From: Pseudogracilibacillus sp037892545
GTDB lineage: Bacteria > Bacillota > Bacilli > Bacillales > Amphibacillaceae
Assembly (NCBI RefSeq): GCF_037892545.1
Contig: NZ_JBBKBG010000014.1
Span: 1-55,632 of the forward strand
Length of the DNA: 55,632 nt
Direction of reading: 5' to 3'
Positions 7,422 to 16,476 of the stretch are shown here, piece after piece; the stretch's first letter is position 1, and each line of letters opens with the position of its first letter. Made by a program: the position numbers and the translations under genes. A model generated the notes under the pieces. It saw only the letters and a list, made by a program, of their open reading frames with translations, searched no databases and was not told the DNA's origin.

Positions 7422-8955
7422 GCCAAATCCCCCCATAGAAATTTTCCTCATAAATTTCTTTTCCAGATTTTTTCGGCGGATTTGGGGAAGCAGGTCCACA
7501 TCCATCACAACCCATATCATATCCCATCGAACCCTGTGCACGATATGGATCCATATATCCTTCCCGGTGTGAGGTTGGAACGACAAAGCGATCTTCATAT
7601 TTTGCAATTGCTAGTAATCGGTACATCTGTTGCGTTTGGTGTGCTGTTAAACCGACACGATCTAACCGACTTTCATCAAAATCTTTTCCAGATGATCGTG
7701 CTCGCATATATGAACGCATCATCGCCATTCGTTGTAATGATTCCTTCACAGACTTTGTATCACCAGCCGTAAGCATATTCGCTAAATACTGAATTGGTGT
7801 CCGCATTTCTTCAATAGCAGGAAAAATCATGTCAGGATTTTTAATGGAATCTTTTCCTTCAAAATAACTCATAATCGGGCTTAATGGTGGTACATACCAA
7901 ACCATTGGCAATGTACGATATTCTGGGTGTAATGGAAATGCTAATTTATATTCGATTGCTAATTTATAAACGGGTGAATTTTGTGCTGCTTCAATCCACT
8001 CCTCGGCAATTCCGTCTTTTCTCGCTTGCTTCACTATTTCAGGATCATTCGGATCTAAAAATAAATCGCACTGTGCTTCATATAAATCTTTCTCATCTGG
8101 AGTCGACGCAACTTCTAACACACGGTCCGCATCGTATAATAAAACACCTAAATAGCGAATTCGCCCTGTACAAGTTTCGGAACAAACCGTTGGTAGTCCA
8201 GATTCAATTCTTGGATAACAAAAGGTGCATTTTTCCGCTTTATTCGTTTGCCAGTTAAAATATACTTTTTTGTACGGGCACCCTGTCATACAGTAACGCC
8301 AACCACGACATGCTTCTTGATCGACTAATACAATTCCATCCTCATCACGCTTATACATCGCACCAGATGGACATGATGCAACACAACTCGGATTTAAACA
8401 ATGCTCACAAAGACGTGGTAAATACATCATGAACGATTTTTCAAAATTGAATTTGATTTCCTCTTCAATTTTTTGGATATTTGGATCTTGAGGACCTGTA
8501 ATATGTGCTCCAGCTAAATCATCTTCCCAGTTCGGTCCCCATTCTAAATCCATTTTTTCGCCTGTTACAGCTGATTTTGCACGTGCAACCGGGGTATGTT
8601 TCTTTTCCGGTGCCGTCGTTAAACTTTCATAATCATATGTCCATGGTTCATAGTAATCTTCCATTTCAGGCATATCTGGATTATAAAAAATCTTTCCTAA
8701 TGCGACCTTAGACATTTTCGAACCTGATTTTAGTTCGAGTTTGCCGTTTCGCATTTGCCAGCCGCCCTTATAATGTTCTTGGTCTTCCCAACGTTTTGGA
8801 TACCCAATTCCTGGTTTCGTCTCAACGTTGTTAAACCACATATATTCAGCACCTTTCCGATTCGTCCAAGTGCTCTTACATGTCACACTACACGTATGAC
8901 AACCAATACATTTATCTAAGTTCATGACCATTGCTATTTGCGCTTTAATCTTCAA
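7414..8955 (-). CDS. narH: Respiratory nitrate reductase beta subunit (Fe-S)
   Basis: 513 residues, the usual size. It carries four Fe-S clusters that wire NarI to NarG. The cysteine groups are all present: CIGCHTCSVTCK near the N-terminus, CEHCLNPSCVASCP, CRGWRYCMTGCP, and KCTFCYPR followed by CSETC. The Trp in CRGWRYC is the replacement that makes one cluster 3Fe-4S in NarH. Translation probably starts at TTG 8955, overlapping the narG stop by 11 bases, with GGAGG nine bases upstream inside narG. Intact as far as can be read. Confidence 0.96.
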   Translation of the reverse strand: MKIKAQIAMVMNLDKCIGCHTCSVTCKSTWTNRKGAEYMWFNNVETKPGIGYPKRWEDQEHYKGGWQMRNGKLELKSGSKMSKVALGKIFYNPDMPEMEDYYEPWTYDYESLTTAPEKKHTPVARAKSAVTGEKMDLEWGPNWEDDLAGAHITGPQDPNIQKIEEEIKFNFEKSFMMYLPRLCEHCLNPSCVASCPSGAMYKRDEDGIVLVDQEACRGWRYCMTGCPYKKVYFNWQTNKAEKCTFCYPRIESGLPTVCSETCTGRIRYLGVLLYDADRVLEVASTPDEKDLYEAQCDLFLDPNDPEIVKQARKDGIAEEWIEAAQNSPVYKLAIEYKLAFPLHPEYRTLPMVWYVPPLSPIMSYFEGKDSIKNPDMIFPAIEEMRTPIQYLANMLTAGDTKSVKESLQRMAMMRSYMRARSSGKDFDESRLDRVGLTAHQTQQMYRLLAIAKYEDRFVVPTSHREGYMDPYRAQGSMGYDMGCDGCGPASPNPPKKSGKEIYEENFYGGIWRD

Positions 8956-11900
8956 GCCAATTTACCTCCTTCATCTTGCGGACAGCCACATACCCGTCAC
9001 GTTGGTTTCCTATTGGACCGTAATAGTTAAATCCGTAACTTAATTGGGCATAGCCCCCAACCATTTGTGTCGGTTTTACATGTATTTTCGTTGGTGCATT
9101 ATGGCTTCCACCTCGTTGTTCGGTAATGTCAGAACCTGGAACTTGAATATGCTTATCTTGAGCATGATACATAAACATCGTTCCTTTTGGCATACGGTGG
9201 CTTACGACTGCTCGAGCTGTTACAACACCGTGGCGGTTATATACTTCTAACCATTCGTTATCGTCAATATCATGTTCTTTTGCATCTACATCACTAATCC
9301 AAACGGTTGGACCACCACGGAATAATGTCAACATATGCAAGTTATCTTGATACGTACTATGGATATTCCATTTTCCATGTGGTGTTAAATAACGTAAGAC
9401 AAGTGCATCTTTTCCACCGACCACTTTCTTATCGTTTGCCCCAAAAACAAGTGGTGGCAATGTTGGTTTATACACAGGGAGTGATTCCCCATACTGTATA
9501 AAGATTTCATGATCGATATAGAAATGCTGTCTTCCAGTCAACGTTCGGAATGGAACCAATCGTTCAATATTCGTCGTAAATGGCGAATACCTTCTACCAG
9601 CTTTATTCGATCCACTAAATACAGGTGTCGGAATGACCTCTCTCGGTTGCACTGTAATATTTTCAAACGTAATTTTTTCGGCGGCACGGTCTGCTGATAT
9701 ATCTTTTAACTCCATTCCTGTTATGCCTTCTGCAGTTTCCCACGCTTTTTGAGATACGTTTCCATTCGTCGCAGAAGATAGATGTAATACGGCATTTATC
9801 GCTTGTTTTGCCGTCCGCATCATCGGTAAACCATTTTTGATTGTTTCATCAAAATGTGTGCCGTTTATTTTCTTTATATCGTCATACTCTTCTTCTACCG
9901 GGAACGCAACACCGTGCGCACCAATTTTCCCTTTTTCAAGTAATGGACCTAACGAAACAAATTTGTCATAAATTTTCGTGTAATCTCGCTCTACAACAGA
10001 GAAATTCGGCATCGTTTTACCTAAAATTGGTTCAATTTCGCCTTTCTTCCAATCTTTTACTTCCCCTAACGGTTGCGATATTTCACTCTTCGTATCATGT
10101 GCAAGTGGTGTTGTAACAAGGTCTTTATAAATACCTGGTAAATGTTCCTCCGCCATTTCACTAAACGTTTCCGCTAAAGAACGATAAATATCCCAATCTG
10201 ATCTAGACTCCCATAACGGATCAACCGCTGGATTAAATGGGTGTACAAATGGGTGCATATCTGTGGAAGAAATATCATCTTTTTCATACCATGTTGCAGC
10301 AGGAAGAACGATATCAGAATATAAAGGGGTCGAAGTCATTCGAAAATCTAAAGAAACGAGTAAATCTAATTTTCCTTCGACATCTTCTCGCCAAACAATT
10401 TCTTCTGGTTTGTCATCTTCATTTGCTGAGGCGAGCAATCCATCTGAAGCACCTAGTAAATGCTTCATAAAATATTCTTGTCCTTTTGCCGAACTTGAAA
10501 TAAGGTTCGAACGCCAAACAAATAGTGATTTCGGGAAGTTTTCTGGTGAATCTGGGTCTTCCACTGCTGCTTTCACTTCTCCTGTAACGACTTGTTCATA
10601 TGCATGTTGAATAATATCCTCTTCTGACGTCTTTCCTTCTTGAGCCGCTTCTTCGGCGAACAACAAACTATTTTTATTAAATTGTGGATAAGATGGTAAC
10701 CAACCAAGCCTTGCAGCTAGCACATTATAATCTGCTGGATGTTGATAACGGATGTCATCTGCAAGTGGGGATTTTAACGCATCTGTTCCACTTTCTTCAT
10801 ATTTCCATTGGTCTGTTGCAAAATAGAAAAATGATGTCGCATTTTGTTGACGTGCTTGTGCTTGCCAATCCTTTGCAAAAGCGATGGTAGACCATCCTTC
10901 AATCGGACGTACCTTTTCTTGTCCGACATAATGTGCCCAACCTCCACCATTGACACCTTGAGAAGCAGTTAAAATCACGAGATTTAAAATGGAACGATAA
11001 ATCGTGTCACTATTAAACCAATGGTTAATTCCAGCTCCCATAATAATCATCGAACGACCATTTGTGTCGATAGCGTTTTGTGCAAACTCACGAGCAACTT
11101 GTACGACAACCGATGCTTTCACACTCGTAATGGTTTCTTGCCATGCCGGCGTATAATGCGATGTTTCATCCTCATAACTTTTAGCGTCGTATGGACTATT
11201 TAATCCGCGGTCTACTCCGTATTGGCTTAACATTAAATCATAGACCGTAGCAATTTTTTTCGTTGTACCATCTTGCAATGTAATCGTCTTTGTCGGAATA
11301 TGTCTCGTAAATACACCATTTTCCTTTTGATCAAAAAATGGAAACACAATTTCTTCTATCGTCGCTTCACTATCTAACACGGACATTGCCGGATCAATAA
11401 ATGTCCCATCTTCATTTTCTAATTGTAAATTCCATTTCGTCTCTTCTTCCCAACGTTGTCCCATCGTTCCATTTGGCACGATAATATCGTCTTTTATTTG
11501 ATCAATAAGGAGTGGTTTCCAATCAGCATGCTCGGTTGCGTCGCCGAGATCACTTGCACGTAGGAAACGTCCAGCTTTATATTTTCCGTCATATTCATCT
11601 AACATGATTAAAAATGGCATATCCGTATATTGTTTCGCGTAATCAATAAACATTTTTTCTTCACGTTGTACATAAAATTCATCTAAAATAACATGTGTCA
11701 TCGCTTGGGCTAATGCAGCATCTGTTCCTGGATTTGCCGGTAACCAATTGTCCGCAAACTTCACATTTTCCGCATGGTCTGGAGCAACCGAAACGACCTT
11801 TGCCCCTTTATAACGTACTTCTGTCATAAAATGTGCATCCGGTGTACGAGTTAATGGAACATTGGAGCCCCACATAATTAAATAACCCGTATTATACCAG

Positions 11901-12622
11901 TCAGATGACTCTGGAACATCCGTTTGCTCTCCCCAAATTTGTGGAGACGCAGGTGGTAAATCCGCATACCAATCATAGAAACTAAGCATTTCTCCACCTA
12001 GTAAACTAATAAAACGAGAACCAGCGGCATAACTAATCATCGACATCGCTGGAATAGGGGTAAACCCTGCAATACGATCTGGACCATATTTACGAATCGT
12101 ATAAATTAATTGCGCACTAATTAGCTGCAATGCATCTTGCCAATCGACCCGTACATGTCCACCCTTTCCACGAACTTTTTTGTATGACATTGCCTTTTCT
12201 TCATCTTCCACTATACTTGCCCATGCATCAACAGGATTTTCATGTTCTTCCAAAGCCGCTTGCCATAAACGCCATAGTCGACCACGCATATATGGATATT
12301 TCACACGGAGTGGACTATATTCATACCAAGAAAAGGAGGCTCCACGCGGACATCCCCGAGGTTCAAATTCTGGCATTTCTGGTCCACATGATGGATAATC
12401 TATCTGTTGGTTTTCCCACGTAATAATTCCATTTTTCACAAATACTTTCCAACTACATGAACCAGTACAGTTTACCCCGTGTGTGGTTCGCACAACTTTG
12501 TCATGGGACCATCGTTCACGATACATATTCTCCCATTCTCTACTTTTCTCTTCTAAAATTGACCAGCTACCTGAATACTTTTCTGTCGGCTGAAAAAATT
12601 TCAACCCAAATTTTCGCTTCAT
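8945..12622 (-). CDS. narG: Respiratory nitrate reductase alpha subunit (Moco catalytic subunit)
   Basis: 1225 residues, full length for a membrane-bound NarG. It reduces nitrate to nitrite at a bis-MGD molybdenum site on the cytoplasmic side. The N-terminal iron-sulfur motif with a His ligand is visible (THGVNCTGSCSW), as are the molybdopterin oxidoreductase core segments GYLIMWGSNVPLTRTPDAHF and the C-terminal molybdopterin dinucleotide-binding part (FMYHAQDKHIQVPGSDITEQRGG...NAPTKIHVKPTQMVGGYAQLSYGFNYYGP). The molybdenum Asp ligand is expected in the YNTGYLIMWGSN region. First gene of narGHJI. Its leader carries a paired palindrome at 12727-12763 and the element shared with narK. The start is ATG at 12622. 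Confidence 0.97.
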   Translation of the reverse strand: MKRKFGLKFFQPTEKYSGSWSILEEKSREWENMYRERWSHDKVVRTTHGVNCTGSCSWKVFVKNGIITWENQQIDYPSCGPEMPEFEPRGCPRGASFSWYEYSPLRVKYPYMRGRLWRLWQAALEEHENPVDAWASIVEDEEKAMSYKKVRGKGGHVRVDWQDALQLISAQLIYTIRKYGPDRIAGFTPIPAMSMISYAAGSRFISLLGGEMLSFYDWYADLPPASPQIWGEQTDVPESSDWYNTGYLIMWGSNVPLTRTPDAHFMTEVRYKGAKVVSVAPDHAENVKFADNWLPANPGTDAALAQAMTHVILDEFYVQREEKMFIDYAKQYTDMPFLIMLDEYDGKYKAGRFLRASDLGDATEHADWKPLLIDQIKDDIIVPNGTMGQRWEEETKWNLQLENEDGTFIDPAMSVLDSEATIEEIVFPFFDQKENGVFTRHIPTKTITLQDGTTKKIATVYDLMLSQYGVDRGLNSPYDAKSYEDETSHYTPAWQETITSVKASVVVQVAREFAQNAIDTNGRSMIIMGAGINHWFNSDTIYRSILNLVILTASQGVNGGGWAHYVGQEKVRPIEGWSTIAFAKDWQAQARQQNATSFFYFATDQWKYEESGTDALKSPLADDIRYQHPADYNVLAARLGWLPSYPQFNKNSLLFAEEAAQEGKTSEEDIIQHAYEQVVTGEVKAAVEDPDSPENFPKSLFVWRSNLISSSAKGQEYFMKHLLGASDGLLASANEDDKPEEIVWREDVEGKLDLLVSLDFRMTSTPLYSDIVLPAATWYEKDDISSTDMHPFVHPFNPAVDPLWESRSDWDIYRSLAETFSEMAEEHLPGIYKDLVTTPLAHDTKSEISQPLGEVKDWKKGEIEPILGKTMPNFSVVERDYTKIYDKFVSLGPLLEKGKIGAHGVAFPVEEEYDDIKKINGTHFDETIKNGLPMMRTAKQAINAVLHLSSATNGNVSQKAWETAEGITGMELKDISADRAAEKITFENITVQPREVIPTPVFSGSNKAGRRYSPFTTNIERLVPFRTLTGRQHFYIDHEIFIQYGESLPVYKPTLPPLVFGANDKKVVGGKDALVLRYLTPHGKWNIHSTYQDNLHMLTLFRGGPTVWISDVDAKEHDIDDNEWLEVYNRHGVVTARAVVSHRMPKGTMFMYHAQDKHIQVPGSDITEQRGGSHNAPTKIHVKPTQMVGGYAQLSYGFNYYGPIGNQRDGYVAVRKMKEVNWLED

Positions 12623-12663
12623 ACGGACTCATCATCCTTTCTATCTTAAACGTTACATCATTA

Positions 12664-12685
12664 AGGAAAATCAATACTTATTCAT
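12664..12685. promoter_or_regulatory. Element shared by narG and narK leaders
   Basis: On the plus strand AGGAAAATCAATACTTAT plus TCAT, matching the narK element at 3211-3233 at about 17 of 20 positions. It lies 42-63 bases upstream of the narG start. A plausible narG -10 (TATGAT on the minus strand, 12701-12706) is just upstream of it, so the element would sit in the 5' untranslated region or at the transcription start. Confidence 0.4.
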
Positions 12686-12726
12686 GGTTATATTCTTATT
12701 ATCATATATACGAAAATACTAGACTA

Positions 12727-12763
12727 TTAGGGAAACACCTATATAAGTAAGGTGTTTCCCTAA
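12727..12763. promoter_or_regulatory. Paired palindrome upstream of narG (candidate NreC operator)
   Basis: A perfect inverted repeat with 13-base arms, TTAGGGAAACACC and GGTGTTTCCCTAA, separated by 11 bases. Each arm contains a near GGG-N4-CCC palindrome, centres 21 bp apart, exactly as in the narK leader. It lies about 43 bp upstream of the candidate -10. No run of T follows on either strand, which argues against a terminator. No recognisable -35 accompanies the -10, which suits an activator-dependent promoter. Confidence 0.55.
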
Positions 12764-12952
12764 AATGGAGGAGGTACATATCCATTTAAAAGGAGATATA
12801 TCATAAAAGACCTATGTTCATTTGTTATCGCCCCGTTACTTTTCTATCATCTTTTTCATTTTTCAAAATTCCCTCTAGCATTCTATTTTTCATTTCGGTA
12901 ATATATAAATACGTTTTTAATGACAAGAGATACATACAAGGAGGAATTCATA

Positions 12953-14137
12953 TTGAAGCAATTATTAAAATGGGCGGTCATCTGCTTTGCCGCTATCGTG
13001 CTCGTAAGTTGTAATACAACAAATAAAAATGAGGAGCCTAACGAGGAAAATAAGATAGAAGCAGAAAATGCAGGAAATAGTGAGGTCTTACAACAAGAAA
13101 ACAACATAAATGAACCAAAAAACCCTGATGCACCTCTCATTGATACAGATAAAGCGATCAATCAACGTGAAGCTTTAGTTAATTTGTTTGAAGCTGCAAA
13201 AGACGAGCCAATCATAAGTATTCTAGAACCTGGTGATGACTATATGAATGTAAATATGTTTAATAGTCCGCAAGATGAAAAACAGCCAATTAGTGTAGAA
13301 ACGTCAATTGACGTGACAGATGTCCTCGTGCAACTATTACAATCCCCTGTTTTAACAGAGTATGGAATCGAAACATTTATGGAAGAAAATGAGTCAGAAG
13401 CAACAAACATAAAGGAATTTTCTGAAAATGGAAAAGAAGGCATGTACTATCAATCAGATGAAGGCGTGTATGGCATGGCATTTGAATTTGATGGAAGGTT
13501 GTATAATCCACATATCTCAAATGTACAATCCACAGAAGATAAAGAAAAGATGCAAACATTGCTACAATTACTGACAAAATCAATGAATACAGAAAATGAA
13601 GGAGCATATAACCCGATCTATGACCATTTCACAATCGATTTAAATGAGGTTAAATTTCCATCATTTAATGAAGAACGTGTAGAAATGGAATCGATTGGTG
13701 TATTAAACAATCCATCTGAAGTCCCTTCTTCAAGACATACAAATGAAGTAAGAGCTTTTTATCATATCGAACATTTAACCTATGTTTTTCATGTTAGAGC
13801 AGAACAATTAGATATTTATGACGAAGATAGTAAGGAGACAGAATCTTTAAAGGCTGACGATGGTACAGAAGTAATCAAACATATGAGTATCAACGATGAG
13901 GACGAAGTAATTGACACTTCATATGAATGGAAGGATGGTTCCTATTACTATGTTATCAACACTTCTGATACGGAAGATTTATTATCAGATGACGAAATCC
14001 TTACAATCATCGACTCGACTATTAACGATGAAAGAGAATTTGACCATCTCGACTCCTTTCAAAATTTAGACAAAGACTTTTCGTTATCAAAAGAGGAAAA
14101 AGAGTTAGCGAAAATTATTAAAGAATTTGCTTCCTAA
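12953..14137 (+). CDS. Lipoprotein of unknown function
   Basis: 394 residues from the TTG at 12953, which has AAGGAGG eight bases upstream; an ATG at 12920 would precede that site and is unlikely. The first 20 residues form a lipoprotein signal with lipobox LVSC and Cys20. An Asn/Glu-rich linker follows (about 21-60), then a mixed alpha/beta body with many acidic residues and no membrane segment. I do not recognise a family. It is divergent from narG and isolated from other genes; a palindromic repeat begins 67 bases after its stop. Likely a membrane-anchored extracytoplasmic protein. Confidence 0.8.
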   Translation: MKQLLKWAVICFAAIVLVSCNTTNKNEEPNEENKIEAENAGNSEVLQQENNINEPKNPDAPLIDTDKAINQREALVNLFEAAKDEPIISILEPGDDYMNVNMFNSPQDEKQPISVETSIDVTDVLVQLLQSPVLTEYGIETFMEENESEATNIKEFSENGKEGMYYQSDEGVYGMAFEFDGRLYNPHISNVQSTEDKEKMQTLLQLLTKSMNTENEGAYNPIYDHFTIDLNEVKFPSFNEERVEMESIGVLNNPSEVPSSRHTNEVRAFYHIEHLTYVFHVRAEQLDIYDEDSKETESLKADDGTEVIKHMSINDEDEVIDTSYEWKDGSYYYVINTSDTEDLLSDDEILTIIDSTINDEREFDHLDSFQNLDKDFSLSKEEKELAKIIKEFAS

Positions 14138-14204
14138 TAAAAATAGTTTGGAACATACATTAAGATAGGTCCTTACAATACGAATCATGCATGTTACATA
14201 ACTA

Positions 14205-14321
14205 AAAAAAGAAATGTACGGTTATTTTTAGCGAGGAGCTGCTAAGTCTCTTATAGTCTATAACTTATTGAGACTTAGCAAAGCTTTTTCTCCCAAAGAA
14301 ATTTTTGTACATTTCTTTTTT
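14205..14321. repeat. Palindromic intergenic repeat, copy A
   Basis: The outer arms AAAAAAGAAATGTAC (14205-14219) and GTACATTTCTTTTTT (14307-14321) are perfect 15-base inverted repeats. Inside them GCTAAGTCTC (14241-14250) pairs with GAGACTTAGC (14270-14279). The core ACTTAGCAAAGCT followed by GTACATTTCT recurs at 40871-40956. It lies between the 3' ends of the lipoprotein gene and moaA, so it may also terminate transcription (T-rich ends). It resembles a small non-coding mobile repeat. Confidence 0.55.
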
Positions 14322-14370
14322 GAATTATCACTCGTATTTCATGGTAATTTGTTGATCCAAATTCGATTAT

Positions 14371-15381
14371 TTATCCACCTATATAACTCATATTTATTTT
14401 CTTACGTTTTTTCGCAGTTTCTTCGGTTCGTTCATCAGAATAACGATCGATTCGATTTTCCCACACCTTCGTTAATGCCTCTAATAACTGTTCGTCTGAA
14501 TATCCATTACGAACGAGTTCTTTTATATCAAACCCACTTGATGCGAATAAACATGTATATATTTTCCCTTCAGAAGAGAGCCGTGCGCGCGTACAAGAAG
14601 AACAAAATGATTCCGAAACAGAAGTAATAAAACCGACCTCAGCTCCATTATCTTTATATCGATATCGTTTCGCAACTTCCCCGAAATAACTCGCTTCTAC
14701 TGGTTCTAAATCAAAATTTTCGTTAAGCATATCGTATATTTCCTTTTTAGAAACGACACGTTCAAAACTCCATGCATTGTCATTTCCAACATCCATAAAT
14801 TCAATATATCGTAAAGTAATTCCTCGTTCTTTAAAATAAGTAGCCATCGGGATTATTTCTCGTTCGTTGACCCCTTTTTGAACGACCATATTTACTTTGA
14901 TTTCGAAACCAATTTCTTTGGCAAGATCAATATTTTTTAATACGATATCTGGAGTCGTTCCACGCCCATTCATTTTACCAAAAACCTTTTTTGATAATGC
15001 ATCTAAACTAATGTTAAGACGACGTAATCCTGCATCAAATAAAGGCTGGGCATGTTTTCCAAGCATCACTGCGTTCGTCGTTAATCCGATATCATGAATT
15101 CCTTCAATCGCGTGTAATTTTTTGATTAAGTTTGGTAAGTCTTGGCGAAGTAAAGGTTCTCCACCAGTTAATCGTAATTTTTCTACACCTAGCGATGCAA
15201 ATAATTCACTTAAACGGATAATTTCTTCGAATGTTAATAACTCCTCTTTCGGTAAAAATGCGTAATCATCCCCAAATATTTCCTTCGGCATACAATATGT
15301 GCATCGAAAATTACACCGGTCTGTCACCGAAATACGTAAATCACGAATGGGCCGACCAAATTTGTCTACAATCGGTTCCAT
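14371..15381 (-). CDS. moaA: GTP 3',8-cyclase, first step of molybdenum cofactor synthesis
   Basis: 336 residues, full length. Radical-SAM enzyme that converts GTP to the cyclic precursor used to make molybdopterin. The SAM cluster motif is CNFRCTYCMPKE (C-x3-C-x2-C). The second, GTP-binding cluster is supplied by FCSSCTRARLSSEGKIYTC (C-x2-C-x13-C). The protein ends in Gly-Gly, the C-terminal tail needed for activity in this family. The ATG at 15381 follows an AGGAGG site and overlaps mobA by 11-16 bases. It is the last gene of the moeA-mobB-mobA-moaA operon. The other moa genes are not in this window. Confidence 0.96.
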   Translation of the reverse strand: MEPIVDKFGRPIRDLRISVTDRCNFRCTYCMPKEIFGDDYAFLPKEELLTFEEIIRLSELFASLGVEKLRLTGGEPLLRQDLPNLIKKLHAIEGIHDIGLTTNAVMLGKHAQPLFDAGLRRLNISLDALSKKVFGKMNGRGTTPDIVLKNIDLAKEIGFEIKVNMVVQKGVNEREIIPMATYFKERGITLRYIEFMDVGNDNAWSFERVVSKKEIYDMLNENFDLEPVEASYFGEVAKRYRYKDNGAEVGFITSVSESFCSSCTRARLSSEGKIYTCLFASSGFDIKELVRNGYSDEQLLEALTKVWENRIDRYSDERTEETAKKRKKINMSYIGG

Positions 15382-15959
15382 ACTTCCAACCTCCTCTCTT
15401 CTTCCTTCGTATTAATATTGGAAAATATATGTGCTTCATCGGTTAATGCCTTTCCTTGTACCATATGTACATATGGCTCTTTTAGTACGGTTCTTATTTT
15501 ATATTGTTTTTGCATGAGCGCTTCATAAATCCGTTGTTTCATCGATCTGTCCCAAATAGAAACGAGCGGTTGAATATAATAATCTGTTTGTACTACTGTA
15601 ACACCTTTTTTATGTTTTTCAATAAGTTTTTTAATGACATCTTTCTTCATTAACGGCATATCACAAGGTAAAACTACATATCGGTCCCCTTCTGACACTT
15701 CCATCGCACTATAAATACCAGCAAGTGGCCCACAACCAACAAACGGCTCTACATCCGTTATAGTAATGATATGTTTAGGAAATAATGGTTGTAACTCTTC
15801 TCGCGTTACAACGATGACCTCCTCACAAACATCATGTAAAATATCATAGGACCATGTATAAAAATATTTATTTTTCCACGTTGCAAAAGCTTTCGGTTCT
15901 CCATACCGACTAGACAATCCTCCAGCTAACAATATACCGATAAGACGTTCTTGTGCCAT
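15366..15959 (-). CDS. mobA: Molybdenum cofactor guanylyltransferase
   Basis: 197 residues from the ATG at 15959, placed six bases after GAGGG; a TTG at 15974 and an ATG at 15965 are possible but overlap or crowd that site. The nucleotidyltransferase signature GILLAGGLSSRYGEPKAF is at the N-terminus and the metal-binding LPCDMPLM follows in the middle. MobA attaches GMP to molybdopterin, giving the dinucleotide form that NarG requires. It is 16 bases downstream of mobB and overlaps moaA. Full length. Confidence 0.92.
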   Translation of the reverse strand: MAQERLIGILLAGGLSSRYGEPKAFATWKNKYFYTWSYDILHDVCEEVIVVTREELQPLFPKHIITITDVEPFVGCGPLAGIYSAMEVSEGDRYVVLPCDMPLMKKDVIKKLIEKHKKGVTVVQTDYYIQPLVSIWDRSMKQRIYEALMQKQYKIRTVLKEPYVHMVQGKALTDEAHIFSNINTKEEERRLEVWNRL

Positions 15960-15975
15960 ATACATATCCCTCAAA

Positions 15976-16476
15976 TCAAAAAGCTTCTCTTAACCAACTA
16001 CGTAACCAACTATTTAAACGGTCTTCGAATGTACGGGAAGCAATCGTTTCATATCGATCTGTTGCTACATCGCCTACAACAAGCACAATTCCATCGAGTT
16101 GTTGTAATGTTTCCCATTCTTCTTCTGTAGCAAGCACCACTTTCTTTCCTTGTTCTTCTTTAAATCCTTCCACTAAAATAATATCTGGTTCATCCCGTTT
16201 TGCAAGGGCAATTAATTCCTTATAAGAAGATTCTTTTTGCATAATTTGCTGTGTATAACCGCCCCCACTAACAAGTGACATATCCGCACCATGTGCAATA
16301 TATTGCATGGAATCTTTCGCTTCGTCTGGCATCGCGAGTTTTGCTCCATGGCCATGATGTTTAATTGCCGCTACTTTATAACCTGATTCCTTTAAATATG
16401 AAATCCAGTTTTTCATTAATGTCGTTTTCCCACTATTTTTATATCCGACTACATGTAATATCTTTACAGTATCCAT
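15976..16476 (-). CDS. mobB: Molybdopterin-guanine dinucleotide biosynthesis adaptor MobB
   Basis: 166 residues. A P-loop GTPase-like protein with Walker A at the N-terminus (GYKNSGKTTLM) and the family segment VAAIKHHGHG after it; DIILVEGFKEE gives the Walker B-type region. MobB assists MobA in making the dinucleotide form of the cofactor. The start overlaps the end of moeA by 13 bases, so the two are probably translationally coupled. Intact. Confidence 0.92.
   Translation of the reverse strand: MDTVKILHVVGYKNSGKTTLMKNWISYLKESGYKVAAIKHHGHGAKLAMPDEAKDSMQYIAHGADMSLVSGGGYTQQIMQKESSYKELIALAKRDEPDIILVEGFKEEQGKKVVLATEEEWETLQQLDGIVLVVGDVATDRYETIASRTFEDRLNSWLRSWLREAF

Noticed and set aside
7422..7607. 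A longer narJ starting at 7607.
   Set aside because: The extra residues overlap narH and do not resemble NarJ; GTG 7421 has a ribosome binding site and gives the usual length.
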